NCBI GenBank assembly: GCA_030549335.1
Contig: CM060189.1
Span: 51,430,917-51,494,916, forward strand
Direction: 5' to 3'
Length of the DNA: 64,000 nucleotides
Source of the DNA: Pontederia crassipes
Taxonomy: Eukaryota > Streptophyta > Magnoliopsida > Commelinales > Pontederiaceae
Position 1 is the first letter of the stretch. The number at the start of each line of letters is the position of its first letter. The translations under genes were made by a program, and so were the position numbers. The notes below the pieces were generated by a model. It was given only the letters and a program-made list of their open reading frames with translations, had not been told where the DNA came from and ran no database searches. Below, one piece after another: positions 35,746 to 48,248 of the stretch.

Positions 35746-36074
35746 TATTTCCACTGAATACAACCTCAGGATTTATGATGCGATTTTTTAATTGTTTCAG
35801 TTGTAGAAAAACAAATATCTAAAAAATATTTCACGACAAATTTAGAAAATAACCTATCAAATGTTTTTAAATTTAGATTGCGATCTTGTTGAGTGTAAAA
35901 GATAATGTATATTTGGAAAATTTATAATTCCCATTAATAGTAAATTTATCTGTTTCCAGAACTAAAACACTTTGAGATGTGCCCCATCAGAATATTTAAT
36001 TCCCCAAAGCAATCGATGGCATATGATTCTATGATGTACAAAATTTTTTACATATATGTGCATCTACGTTTCAG

Positions 36075-36269
36075 TATGTCAATCCCATTTCATTCTATAG
36101 AAATCATCCACCCGAAGATATCAAGAAGCTAAAAGATAGAGGCAGAAAACTAAAACTTTATGCAAAGAGATTTGAACTAAGAATCACCAAGTTCAACTCT
36201 CATGATGAATATGATTCTGATTTTCAAAATTTGTCCCATCAAGTTCAAATTTCTGATAGAGAAATCTAA
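36075..36269 (+). pseudogene. Exon-like open segment, unidentified
   Basis: After a splice-acceptor-like tttcag, 64 codons are open to a TAA. The peptide is lysine-, arginine- and aspartate-rich (HPPEDIKKLKDRGRKLKLYA, then KRFELRITKFNSHDEYDSDF). The composition looks protein-like and unlike the surrounding AT-rich repeats. I do not recognise the family and found no partner exons nearby. It could be a captured last exon or chance. Confidence 0.3.
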
Positions 36270-36333
36270 AAGTAGACTTTGTGCTGAAAAAGAGGAAATT
36301 TTATTTTTAGTGTATTGTTAAAACTACACAACT

Positions 36334-39300
36334 TAACTCCGCCTATATTTTATAGCCGGTCCCAAGCCCGGATAAAGGAGGAGGGTTGTGTTGGGCCCCG
36401 ACAGTCAGCATAAAATTCTGTCGAATCTTATGAACATGGATCAACGAATATATTATGTTAATGCTAGGTCGTTATCCGTAAGTAACGCGCTGTATAGCTC
36501 GGGTATAGTGATAAGAGAGCAAGAGCCGCTGCATCCTCGCCTGAATGCAGTGTTAAATGAGCAAGGGCTACCGCACTCTAATGGACGGAGACGGTTAAAG
36601 AAGCTAGTTCATGAGACTAAGGTCAGATTAAGTTCTTGGAACATTGGGACGTTGAATGGAAAGCGCCTCGAGGTGACACAAGTAATGGACCAGCGTAAGA
36701 TTAGTATCTTATGCTTGCAAGAAACTAGATGGGTAGGAGAGGGAAGTAAAGAGATTAGGTTAAATGGTTCCAAACTTTGGTACACAGGTAAGGTAAATGG
36801 AAGGAATGGTGTTGGTATTATCGCGGATGCAGAATGGAGGAAGAATGTTGTGAAAGTTAAAAGGATTGATGATCGAATCATATCCGTGAAAGTAATTGTT
36901 GAAAAGGAGATTATGAACATTATTAGTGCATATGCACCCCAAGTAGGAGCAGAATGACATCTCAAGGAGAAGTTTTGGGCAGATATGGAGGGTTTGATTG
37001 AAAGTATATCAATAACCGAGAAAGTTTATATTGGGGGAGACCTTAATGGACATGTTGGTAAAGAGGTAGGACCACATGCAAGGGTTCATGGTGGTTTTGT
37101 TTTTGGGGAGTTGAATGAGGAAGGACAAACTATTATTGATTTTTCTTTAGTATATGACCTTAAGATTATCAACACTTGTTTTCGGAAGAGAGAGGAACAT
37201 TTAATCACATACAAAAGTGGAACTCATAGGTCTCAAATCAATTTTTTCTTGACAAGAAATACTGATAAAAGACGTTGTACTAATTGTAAAGTAATTCCTA
37301 GGCATGGGGTGACTACACAACATAGATTGTTAGTTCTTGATATGCAAATGAAACGTATAAAACCAAAATCTCGAACAGTTTGTGGTGGCAAGATCAAGTG
37401 GTGGCAGTTAAAGGGGGAGAAGCGAGAGACTTTTAGAAGTAAGTTATTAGAGGAAAGTGTGTGGGAGTTAGAAAGAGATGCTAGTATCATGTGGGAGAAT
37501 GTGGCAAAAAAGGTTGAAATGGTTGCTAAAGCCATTTTAGGAGAATCAAAAGGTTTTGGACCACGAGATAAGGAGACTTGGTGGTGGAATGAGGAGGTCC
37601 AAGAAAAGGTGCGTAATAAGAATAATTGTTTCAAGGCGATACACTTGGACAATAGTTCTGACAATTGGGAAAAGTATCGTTTGACGAAAAGGGAGGCTAA
37701 GAAGGCAGTTAGTGATGCTCGTGCTAAAGCATATGAGGAGTTTTATAAGGAGTTAGGGACAAAGGTTAGTGAACAAAGGATTTACAAGATTGCAAGGAAT
37801 AAAGAGAAGGAGTCGAGAGATTTGGATCAAGTAAGATGCATAAAAAATGAAGTTGGCAAGGTTTTAGTTACTGAAGGAGATATTAAGAACATATGGGAAG
37901 AGTATTTCTATAAGCTATTTAATGATGGATGTGAAGCTTCCCGTTGTGATTTGGAGGACTTGACAGTTAGCGAATGTGAGCTTAATAGGTCATTTTATCG
38001 TAGAATTAGAGTCTCGGAGGTTAGCGAAGCTCTTAAGAAAATGAAGAATGGTAAAGCCGTTGGACCGGATGGTATACCGATTGAAGTTTGGAAATGTTTA
38101 GGAGAAAAATGTGTGTTGTGGTTTGTAAACTATTTAATGAGATTTTATGGTCGAAAAAGATGCCTGATGATTGGAGATTAAGTACATTAGTTCATATTTA
38201 CAAAAATAAAGGGATATTCAGAATTGTGCAAATTATAGAGGGATTAAACTTATGAGTCACACAATAAAATTATGGGAAAAAATGATTGAGCATATATTGA
38301 GAATGGAGACTAGTATTTCTAAGAGACAATTTGGGTTCATGCCAGGAAGATCCACTACAGAGGCGATTTATTTACTAAGGGGGATGATGAAGAAGTATCG
38401 AAGTAGGAGAAGAGACTTACACATGGCTTTCATTGACTTAAAGAAGGCGTATGATCGGGTACCAAGGGATGTATTTTGGAAAGCCTTGCAAAAGAAGAGG
38501 GTGAGTGTTGCCTACATTAAGGTAATACAAGATATGTACGATGGAGCATTGACTAGGGTTAGGACTCCCGGAGGTGAGACAAATGAATTTCCTATAGGAA
38601 TTGGCCTACATCAAGGATCAGCTTTAAGCCCGTATCTATTTAACTTAGTTATCGATGCTATAACCGAGAGTATCACAGAGGAGGTACCTAAGTGCATGCT
38701 ATTTGCGGATGATATAGTACTTTTAGCGGATTCAAGAGAAGATATTAATACAAAATTGGAAATATGGAGAAATACGCTGGAGTCAAAGGGTTTTCGTTTA
38801 AGTAGGAATAAAACAGAATATATGCATAGCAATTTCACAAATAAACAACTTAAAGACGATTTGAAAGTTAGGCTAGGGGAGGATATAATTCCTCAAGTGA
38901 CAAAGTTTAAATATTTATGATCAATTGTAAAATAAGATGGTGAGATTGATGACGATGTTAATCATAGAATTCAAGCTGGTTGGTGTAAGTGGAGGAAAGC
39001 CGCTGGAGTTCTTTGTGATAGAAAAGTACCTAATAAAGTTAAAGGAAAATTCTATCGTACTGCTATAAGGCCAGCAGTGTCATATGGTAGTGAATGTTGA
39101 GTTATGAAGGGACAACATGAACGTAAAGTGGGGGTAGCCGAAATGAGGATGTTGAGATGGATGTGTGGTCATACAAGATTAGATAAGATTAGGAATGACC
39201 ATATATGTGAACGAGTCGGAGTGGCTCCTATTAGTGAGAAAATGGTAGAGAATCGTTTGAGATGGTTTGGTCATGTTCAGAGAAGACCATTAGATGCGCT

Positions 39301-39501
39301 AGTAAGAAGAGTAGATCAAATAATCTGGAGTCCGATTAAAAGAGGGAGAGGGAGGCCAAGGCGGACACTTAGCGAACTAATAGAGCAAGATCTATTGGTG
39401 AATAATATACCGAAAGGTTTGATTACTAATAGATCGGAATGGCGTCGTATGATCCATGTAGCCGACCCCACCTAGTGAGATAAGACTTTATTGTTGTTGT
39501 T
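36334..39501 (+). mobile_element. Nearly complete RTE-clade LINE
   Basis: A 3.17-kb non-LTR element flanked by the 17-bp TSD gttaaaactacacaact (36317-36333 and 39502-39518). It begins close to the conserved 5' start of plant RTE elements (gccggtcccaagcccgg) and ends with the stop of HVADPT, gataagactttatt and a TTG-repeat tail. It encodes an apurinic-type endonuclease and RT. It inserted into a host repeat that is found uninterrupted at 40363 and 42000. Confidence 0.95.
36388..39475 (+). pseudogene. Endonuclease-RT ORF of the RTE LINE
   Basis: Endonuclease motifs run from SSWNIGTLNGK and CLQETRW through IISAYAPQ, GGDLNGHVG and SGTHRSQINFF. The last would normally be SQIDFF, so a likely catalytic aspartate is replaced by asparagine. 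A TGA at 36955 splits this domain. RT follows with MKNGKAVGPDGIPIEVWK, FGFMPGRSTTEAIYLLRG, DLKKAYDRVPRD, GLHQGSALSPYLF and the FADD catalytic box (about 38702), then a C-terminal RRMIHVADPT. A frameshift near 38150-38250, a TGA at 38918 and another near 39098 also disrupt it. Intact, the protein would nick target DNA and prime reverse transcription. Confidence 0.93.
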
Positions 39502-39518
39502 GTTAAAACTACACAACT

Positions 39519-42500
39519 AACTACAATTATGACAGATACAGGAACTAAATCCAGATACAAGTCCAGTTATAGCCGATGTGTATCAACAAATTCTGATAAT
39601 CATCAAAAGAAGCAATAACAATGCCATCCTAAAACAAGAACATGTTACAAACTGATTGCATAGCCAACAAATTTTAAGTTCCCTAGAAATAAGTTCAGAA
39701 TTCGGTCAATGTTTTAGTTCCTGATGCTGGATTCCATGAATCATCCAAGGAAATAGTGATACAGGAACCTGCTGTAAGTCCACGTAGAAATCTAGTGCTA
39801 GCTGATGTGCAATATCAGAAGGTTCCGAAATTATAGTAAGGAAAATTTGTACTTTGGCTCAGAGGAAAAAAGTGAATATGGCAGGAATGCGGTTAGTTTA
39901 TATTCAAAGTAATGCCTCCCTGAATCATAATTTTCGGGGCTTCAAAACATGTGACATGGAATTGAATTGGCGCACAGACGTTGTTAAGTTGATAGCAAGA
40001 AATTATGTGAGACCGCCTTGCTAGTACCACATACTAAGAGTTATATGCTAAAGTCAGGAAGGAAAAAATCTGAGCAATGTTCCGTTTGTTCCTCCATTTG
40101 AATTTAATCTAGTCTTAAGCAAAGGATGTTACTATTTAATAGTTTTCTTCACTTTGAGTTTTGGAAAAAAAAGCTGAGCAATGTTCTTTTCAGTTCAGCA
40201 ATTTTCTTTTGTGGATTTTGTACTGTACAATGGAGAGTTAGTTTGGAGGAATCAAATTTACTGAAGGGCATCCTAGAACAGTGGATGAAAACATTTTTTT
40301 GGGAATGAGACATTCTTGTTAACTCAACGCCACATCTAATAAAATTTTATTTTTAGTGTATTGTCCAAACTACACAACTACAATTATAACAATAACAGAG
40401 ACACATGAACCAGTAGTAAATCTGCATATAAGTCCAGTTCTAGCTGATCCGTTTCAATAGATTCCGATAATCATTAAAAGAAGCAATAACTAGTAGATTC
40501 CTAAAACAAGAAAATCAATGTTACAGACTGATTGCATATCCAGCAAACTTTAAGTTCCCTAGAAATAATTTCAAAATTTAGCCATGATGTTGGATTTCAT
40601 GAATCATCTAAGAAAACATTGATACAAGAATCAACTTTAAATTCACATACAAGTGTAGTGCTAGCTGAGCAGTATCAGAAAGTTATGAAATTATAGAGGA
40701 AAAAGTGAATATGGCAAGGAATTGGAATTCGAATTGGTGCTCAATGGACTGCCTTTCTAGTATCACATACTAAGAGTTATATGCTAAAGTCAGGGAAAAA
40801 AATTGAGCAATGTTCCCTTTTGTTCCTCGATTTGAATTTAATCTAGTCTTAAGTGAAGGATATTACTGTTCAATAATTTTCTTCACTTTGAGTGGGCTCA
40901 TAGAGGTTGTTAACATGGCAGGAAGGAATATGAACACTGTTCAACGGAAAAACTTCTTTGGTATCACTTACTCAGAGTTATATTTAAAAGTCCGGAAAAA
41001 AAAAGTTGAGCAATGTTCGTTTATGTCCATAATTTAAATTAAATTTAATCTTAGTGTGGATAATTAGAAGGGTGTTATCTTATTCAGCAATTTTCTTCTG
41101 TGGATTTTGTGCTGTGCAAGAGAAAGTTTGGAGGAATCAAAATTTAATTCTAATGGCACATCTTATTAGAAAGTTTTTGGGAAGGAACCTGATATAAGTC
41201 ATTTGAAAGTGTTTGGATGTCATTGTTATGTTGCGAAATTTCCATTGGTTGTTAAGTTCTCAGCTAGAGTTAAAGGGCATACGAAAGGGATATAATGTTA
41301 CAACCTGATTGCATATCCAAAAAATTATAAGTTCCCTAGAAATAATTTCAGAATTCAATCAATGCTTTAGTTCGTGATGCTGGATTTCATGAATCATCTA
41401 AGGAAATAGTGATACAGGAACCTGCTGTAAATACAAATACAAATCTAGTGCTAGCTGATGTGCAGTATCTGAAGGTTTTGAAATTACAGTAAAGGAAATT
41501 TGTACACTGGCTAAGAGGAAAAAGTGAATATGACAGGTATGTAGTTAGTTTATCTTCAAGGTAATGCCTTCCTGGATCATAATTTTCGGGGCTTCAAAAC
41601 ATGTGATATGGAATTGGAATTGGCGCACAGAGATTGTTAAGATGATAACAAGAAATTGTGTGAAACTGCCTTTCTAGTATCACATACTAAGGGTTATATG
41701 CCAAACTCAGGAAAGAAAAAAAAAACTTAGCAATGTTCTATTTGTTCCTCAATTTGAATATAATCTAGTCTTAAGCAAAGGATGTTACTGTTCAATAATT
41801 TTCTTCACTTTGAATTCTGGAAAAGCAGAGAAATGTTGTTTTAAATTCAGCAATTTTCTTTTGAGCATATTGTGCTGTGCAATGGAGAGTTTGGAGGAAC
41901 TGAAGGACATCCTAGAACAGTGGATGATAACAAATTTCTAGGAGCGAGACAATTTTATTAACTCTAATGCTACGTCTTATCAAATTTTATTTTTAGCATA
42001 TTGTTCAAACTACACAACTAACTACAATTATAACAATATCAGAGATACATGAACCAGTTGTAAACTAATATACAAGTCAAGTTCTAACTGATCTGTTTCA
42101 ATAGATTCCAATAATCATTAATAGAAGCAATAACCGGTAGATACCATTCTAAAACAAGAAAATCAATGTTACAAACTGATTGCATATCCAACAAATTTTA
42201 AGTTCCCTAGATATAATTCATAATTCACTCAATGTTGATGCTGGATTTCAGGAATATCTATGAAAACAATGATACAGGAATTAGCTTTAAATCCACATAC
42301 AAGTGTAGTGCTAGCTGAGGAGTATAAGAAGGTTCTAAAATTACAGAGGAAAAAGTGAATATGGCAAGTATGCAGTTAGTTTATTTCGAAAGTAATGCCT
42401 CCCTGGATCATAGATTCTGAAGCTTCAAAACATGTGACATGAAATTGGAATTGGCGCACAAAGGTTGTTAAGATGAAAGCAAACAATTCTGTGACACTGC

Positions 42501-43090
42501 CCAATGGGCTGTCTTTCTAGCATCACATACTAAGAGTTATATGCTAAAGTCGAGGAAAGAAAAAAGCTTAGCAACCTTCTCTTTTGTTCCTTAATTTGAA
42601 TCTAATCTAGTCTTAGGCAAAGGATGTTACTGTTCAATAATTTTCTTCACTTCGAGTGGGCTCATAGAGGTTGTTAACATGGCAGGAAGGAAAATGAACA
42701 CTGCTCATTGGAAAAACATTTTTGGTATCACTTACTGGGAGTTATACTCAAAAGTCTAGAAAAAAGCTGAGAAATGTTCTATCATGTCCATAATTTAAAT
42801 TAAATTGAATCTTAGTATGGCTACTTAGAAAGGTGTTATCTTATTCAATAATTTTCTTCTATGGATTTTGTGTTGTGCAATGGAGGGTTTGGAGGAATCA
42901 AAATTTACACTTTTTTGAGATTGAGGCAGTCTTATTAATTCTAACGCCACGTCCTATTAAAAAGCTTTTGGGAAGGAACATGATATAACCCATTTGAAAG
43001 TGTTTAGATGTCATAGTTATGTTGCGAAATTTCCATTGGTTGTAAGTTCTCAGCTAGAGTTAAAGGGCATACGAAAGGGATATAAAGTTC
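39519..43090. repeat. Dimeric tandem repeat array, about 0.85-kb subunits
   Basis: The phrase ctgattgcat...cca...aagttccctag recurs at about 39650, 40523, 41303 and 42175. Subunits 1 and 3 are most alike (cctgctgtaa... and ttcggggcttcaaaacatg), as are 2 and 4 (acatacaagtgtagtgctag and gggctcatagaggttgtt), giving a dimer of about 1.65 kb repeated twice. Some units contain decayed copia integrase text such as HLKVFGCHCYVAKFPL (41185-41250). It continues the repeat interrupted by the LINE. Confidence 0.75.
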
Positions 43091-43257
43091 TACCTTTGGA
43101 TTCAGGAAAATTCAGAAGTAGGCAAAGATGTGAAGTACTTTTTTTCTCCTTTTGTAATAACAGGCTTAGAGTTCCAATAGCAGAAGTAGTACAAGAGGAT
43201 ATTCTTCGAATCCCCTTCAGTTTAGAATTTATATATGAGAATCCAAGTGATATTTCA
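43091..43257 (+). repeat. Decayed copia-like segment shared with 49385-49550
   Basis: About 165 bp, nearly identical to 49385-49550, reads NNRLRVPIAEVVQEDIL and FSLEFI in one frame. It resembles the hinge after the copia integrase. The match ends at gatatttca, where the Copia remnant begins. Confidence 0.65.
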
Positions 43258-43265
43258 GACCGCTT

Positions 43266-45507
43266 TTGGAACTGATTATTGAAAGTTTGGCATTATGCTG
43301 GCTTATTCATCTGTTCATTATTGAAACTGCTCTCACACTTCTGGCTCATTCATCTGTTCCACACCGCTTTTGGCATTATGCTGTAGAAACCTCTATGTAT
43401 TTAATTAATCGTTTGCCGACTTCTATTCTCTCGAATTTATCACCTTATCAGTCCCTGTATAAATGCCTGCCGGATTATAATTTTCTCAAAGTGTTCGGTT
43501 GTGCTGCCTTCCCTTTTCTTCGCCCGTATAATCGTCATAAGTTTGCTTTCCATTCTTCGAAATGTGTATTTCTGGGTTACCCTTCGGGATATCTTGGATA
43601 TCGCTGCCTTGATCTCTCCTCTGGTCGCATTTTTATTCAATGTCATGTCTCCTTTGATGAGTCTTCATTTCCATACCTCTCAATCCACACACCTAGTGGT
43701 CCTTCTCAGTTTAGTATTCATTCCTCCACACCTTGGTTAACTGTTCCTACCACCTGGTTGTCCTCATCAACTCCTATTGGTACTTCAATTACAGCACTCA
43801 CAGCTCTACCATGCTCTCCTCCACCAACCTCTTTGACCAGTCCTCTACCAAACCTTGTCCCACATCCACCATCAAATCACCCTCAGACTCCTCATATGAC
43901 CCTTCGAGCCAGACGTCCTATTGACTATCGCTACTTGGCCGGCCAAAGCACTTCTGGCTACCTCTTCCACTCCTACACCCACTTCCTTTACTATGGCACA
44001 CAAATCTCCTGAATGGCGTAGTGCTATGGCGGCTGAAATCAACGCCTTACTTGCTAATGGTACGTGGACCTTGGTGCCACGCTCTATTGCTTCGTCTATC
44101 ATTGGTTGCAAGTGGTTGTTTAAAATAAAATATAATGCTGACGGGTCCCTTGAAAGGCACAAGGTTCGTCTCGTTGCCAAAGGGTTTCACCAGCAACCTG
44201 GTATTGACTACTTTGATACTTTCAGCCCTGTTATAAAACCAGCTACCATTTGTTTGGTGCTATCTATCGCTGTGTCACGACAGTGGTCCTTGCGTCAATT
44301 GGATATCGGCAATGCATTTCTTCATGGTGATCTCCAAGAGATGGTATTTAAAGAATAACCTCCTGGTTTTCATGATGAGGAGCACCCTAATTATGTGTGT
44401 AAATTGCATAAGTCTCTGTATGGACTTAAATAGGCACCACGATCTTGGTTTCACAAGCTACATCAGGCCTTGATATCTTTTGGTTTTCAGTCATCGGTAG
44501 CAGATTCCTCCTTATTTGTCCTCAAGACTACTGGTTCTCTTTTATACACATTGGTGTATGTTGATGACTTGATCCTCATAGGTTCCGATCCCTTCCTCAT
44601 TGATGTTGTAGTTAAGCATCTTGCGACTCATTTTTCTGTTCGAGATCTTGGCAGGCTTCACTATTTCTTGGGTATTGAAGTTATGACTCAACCTGATGGA
44701 ACCCTTATTCTAATCACAGCAAAAGTATATTCACGACCTTCTAGGTATGACGAAATGCTATCATCCAAAGCAGTTCAGACACCTCTTCCACCAACTTCTA
44801 CAAATTCACGAATTTCAACTCAGGCTTGTGTAGATCCTCATCTATACCGACATGTTGTCGAAAAATTGCAATATGTCACAATGACTCGACCAGACATCGC
44901 ATCGCTGTGCATCATGCAAGCCAATTTCTACATCAACCGCTTGAGGTTCCTTGGCAAAATGTTAAGCGCATACTACGATATCTCAATAGCACTAAGTCGC
45001 ATGGATTGTAGTTTACTACTGCCCCACATTATTCACTACATGCACTTTCAGATGCTGACTGGGCTAGCGGAGCCATTGATCGTAAATCAATTGGCGGTTT
45101 TACAATCTTTTTTGGTCCAAACCTCATCTCTTGGTCTGCCAAAAAGCAACGCACAGTCTCACGTTCTTCAACCGAGTCTGAATATAAAGCTCTTGCGGAT
45201 GCTACAGCTGAACTTATTTGGCTACGCTCCTTGCTGCGTGATCTCCACATTCAGTCTTCTTCACCTCCTATTTTATGGTGTACAATCTCGGTGCCATGTA
45301 TCTTACGGGTAATCCAATTTTTCGTGCTCGCACGAAGCACACTGAAGTACATTATCACTTTATTCGAGATGAAGTTGCCAACAATCGCATGCAAGTTCGT
45401 TTTATCTCATCCCAGACAATGTTGCTAATTGCCTGATAAAGTCACTTGGTGGCCCTCGGTTTAGACTTCTGCAGGACAAGCTAAAAGTGCGCAAATGCCC
45501 TAATTAG
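43266..45507 (+). pseudogene. Integrase-RT-RNase H remnant of truncated Copia
   Basis: Frame 43266-44012 carries the end of integrase (RFWHYAVETSMYLINRLPTS, FLKVFGCAAFPFLRPYN, KCVFLGYPSGYLGYRCLD) and a serine/proline-rich hinge. Frames 43921-44358 and 44470-45312 encode RT ([72 protein letters not shown], then YVDDLILIG at about 44558 and FSVRDLGRLHYFLGIEV). RNase H text to about 45500 is heavily frameshifted. Stops at 44356 and near 44431 and frame changes near 43990 and 44900 inactivate it. Confidence 0.88.
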
Positions 45508-45519
45508 TTTGCGGGGGAC

Positions 45520-45725
45520 TGTTAGAGAATATCTGCATAACTACTTCAATATTATCTCAACAAGATACAGAATGTTATAACTGCATAGATAGAGATATCT
45601 CACTGTTAACTTAGATAATTTTGTTGTTACATGATAGTTATTCAGAGAGTTGTAGGTGTATATATATGTAACTAATCCTAGTGAATAAGATGTGACAGAA
45701 GAAATTATTATAGCCTACATTTACA
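45520..45725 (+). repeat. 3' LTR of the truncated Copia
   Basis: Starts TGTTAGAGAATATC right after the polypurine tract. It contains a TATA-like gtatatatatgta (about 45660). The end is uncertain, because CA occurs at both 45719 and 45725. Confidence 0.65.
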
Positions 45726-47083
45726 ATCTTTACTTATTTTTTAGTCCATTAGTTGCTTTGCGTCAAGTCTAATTTTCAATCCATAATTGGTTGATATTAA
45801 ACATCATGTATTTACTTCACTAACAAGCTTCTGCGCAAGCACAACTCTTGCCGAGCACAAAGAAAATCGGGACGGGTATATATATTTCAAAGTTTGAGAA
45901 AAGGAAAAAAAGGTTGAGAACCTGACCTTGGTTCTGAAAAATCTAGGCCAAATTATCAAATAAACCTAGGGCGAGTTCCACAACAATCTGAGCCTCGATC
46001 TGCACAACTCAAGAAAAACCTGACCCGAGCTATGGGAAATATGGGTTGGGTCCCTTGCTATGGAATTTCACACCAAGTTTCACATGATTTTCAGTGAATT
46101 TTGAGTCAATATATGATCCTCAAGAGAAGAAAGTTTGGCTCCATAAGTTATGGTTTTCTTCTGTCTGAAATCAATAGGTATTTTGATCATCGTCTTCTGT
46201 AGAGGAATTTGCTGGCAGGTGCACAAATCTGCATGTTCAATCCTCAGAGTTATAGCCCAACCCGAGTAGTGATAACTTGTTATGCATTCTCAATTTTGTT
46301 TCCCATGTGCAGCGAATATGCATACTTTAAGATGGAATGTTTGGTACTTCAAATGGATCATCTGTATCAGTGTAAAATTCTAAATAACCGATCAATCGGG
46401 ATATTTTATAAAAAAAAATATTAATACTTGAGAAATTAAAATGTCTTCAGTTTTTGTACTTTAATTTCTATTAAGTGAAAATGCTGGGTTATTGGCATTG
46501 AGGGGAGTTGGAAGTCGGAGGATTGTCTAAATATCAAATGGTTTTATGTTTTTCTTCTTTGTACGAGCTAGATATCCTTGTGTCATGGATATAATGTACT
46601 TGTATGCACACTTATTGTGTCTTTGCTGTATATATATCTTATCATCTTTTCCTTCTATGGCCTGTTCCCACGTTGGATATTTGCTTCCATGGCTTTTCTT
46701 CCATATTACAATTAGTCACAAATAGAGAATATGCGCTAGATTAATTTTATTTTGTGATGGATTTGGTGGTAAAAAAAAGGTGCATTTTTCTTGTAGTGAC
46801 TCTATTCGCCTTTTATTACATGATATGAACTAGTATACGTGCTTGCTCTTATTTTGCACGTATAAAAGAGCTCACATCAAAGAACCTTGATTTTCTTGAT
46901 CAAAATTTTAAAAATGATATATTAATAACATCATTTATTTTAGATGATCTTGGTTGTTTGTTTTCCAAACTTGTTAGCATAGTACCTTTGCACAACTATG
47001 TTTTTAATAACTTGGTAATGTTTTTGCAATAGTGGGAGTTAAATGTGAGTTTAGCTACCATCTCAATGTCACTACATAAAATG
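45726..47083. other. Repeat-poor spacer with a lone CACTA-like terminus
   Basis: No coding region was recognised. At 46781-46798 the sequence tgcatttttcttgtagtg matches the right end of a CACTA element, but no partner end was found nearby, so it looks like an isolated decayed terminus. Confidence 0.45.
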
Positions 47084-47088
47084 TTATC

Positions 47089-48243
47089 TATTGGGACAAA
47101 GTTTTTATGCCCTAATAAATTATATTTTGATTATACTAGCCTCAATTAATTAGAGTAAGATCTAAAGTGCCAAAAAAGTTTAAGTAGTATGAGTTATTTG
47201 ATGCATTGAATTTGAAATTAATTTATATATGTGTGGACAAACATGTGTTGTACTGTTCGCATTCTAAGAAAATAAAAAAACACCTCATTCTAATAACGAT
47301 TCGAAAAGTTATATGTCAAACAGTGCAGGATGGTCGATCTGTCGGTCTGGTGAACCAATCAACATGGAAAACACACACATCAAATCATATTTGATGATCG
47401 GTCGTCTAGTTGGAGCCAACGGTTTGGAGAAAGTTAAAACGGCAAGCGGTTGACTGGTAGTTCAACCGGTCGATAACCGATCGAGAGATGGGTGAAAAAT
47501 GTCAATCAGTCGAGTTTTTGATGGCTATGATGAGCGGTCGGGTGAGCAGAACGGTCGACCAACTTGTGCACGAAATGTGGAGTGATGGTCCTATTTCAGC
47601 CCAAATGATAGGAAATGAATCCAAACGGCTAAATGGAGTTAAAGAAGGCTAGAAAAGGGTTGTAGAATCATTAAGACTTTTAAAGAAACACTCGTGAAGT
47701 CCATTTATCCTGAAGTTGCAACTCTTGTCATTATTCTCTCTTCTTTTCTTGCGTGATCTTTTAATTTCTTAAACAAAGATTGGTAAAATGTCATATTGCC
47801 TTTGTATGTATGGTAAGATCCAAAGTGATAAGAAGTTGTGCCTTGTCTCTTGAACAGAGAAAAAGGTGGGTGAAAGCTTTCGAGTAGGAGAGGTATGTCG
47901 TACCTCTCGAAGCGAAGAAAAGATCGAACGGGTTTGTTCTTTGCCTCATTTATAATGAAGGAAGGATTACTGAAATCCGATGGTCTCGAGTTCAAAAAGT
48001 CGGAGTGGGGACGCAAGTGAAGGAGTGGCCCAACCTCGTCAATATACCATGGTCCATATGGTGTTTGCCTTTCTCTTACCCTATTCTTCCTATTTTATTA
48101 TGCACCTGATGTGATTGCTATTGTGCTCATTTAAAGTTTAACGAATTGGTTTTTATGCTTTTGCGAGGATTTTCGTAAAATCGATATTTTTTATTTGACA
48201 TCAACTCATCCCCTTCGCCCTCTTGGTGCCTTGTGATCCAACA
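47089..48243 (+). mobile_element. Probable solo LTR of a Sirevirus-like Copia
   Basis: The right half matches the Sirevirus-like LTR of 6226-7286 read in reverse: ccgatggtctcgag, gtcggagtggggacgcaag, aacctcgtcaatat, then cttggtgccttgtgatccaaca at the end. The same family trait, clustered ggtcga/gaccgg strings, occurs at 47330-47560. Pentamers TTATC at 47084-47088 and 48244-48248 fit a TSD and give 1155 bp, near the 1061 bp of the intact LTR. The left end is TA rather than TG and is diverged. Confidence 0.6.
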
Positions 48244-48248
48244 TTATC

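Larger units (their letters stand above)
43258..45725 (+). mobile_element. 5'-truncated Ty1/copia element with its 3' LTR
   Basis: Integrase C-terminus, RT and RNase H remnants are followed by a polypurine tract (tttgcgggggac, 45508-45519) and an LTR-like segment TGTTAGAGAATATC... from 45520. The left side joins repeat DNA abruptly at 43258 with no LTR, primer site or gag. It is a different family from the Tork-like copies. Confidence 0.85.

Noticed and set aside
46791-46798. Pairing of this CACTA-like end with 16070 or 16438
   Set aside because: Those starts already have correct partners with matching duplications.
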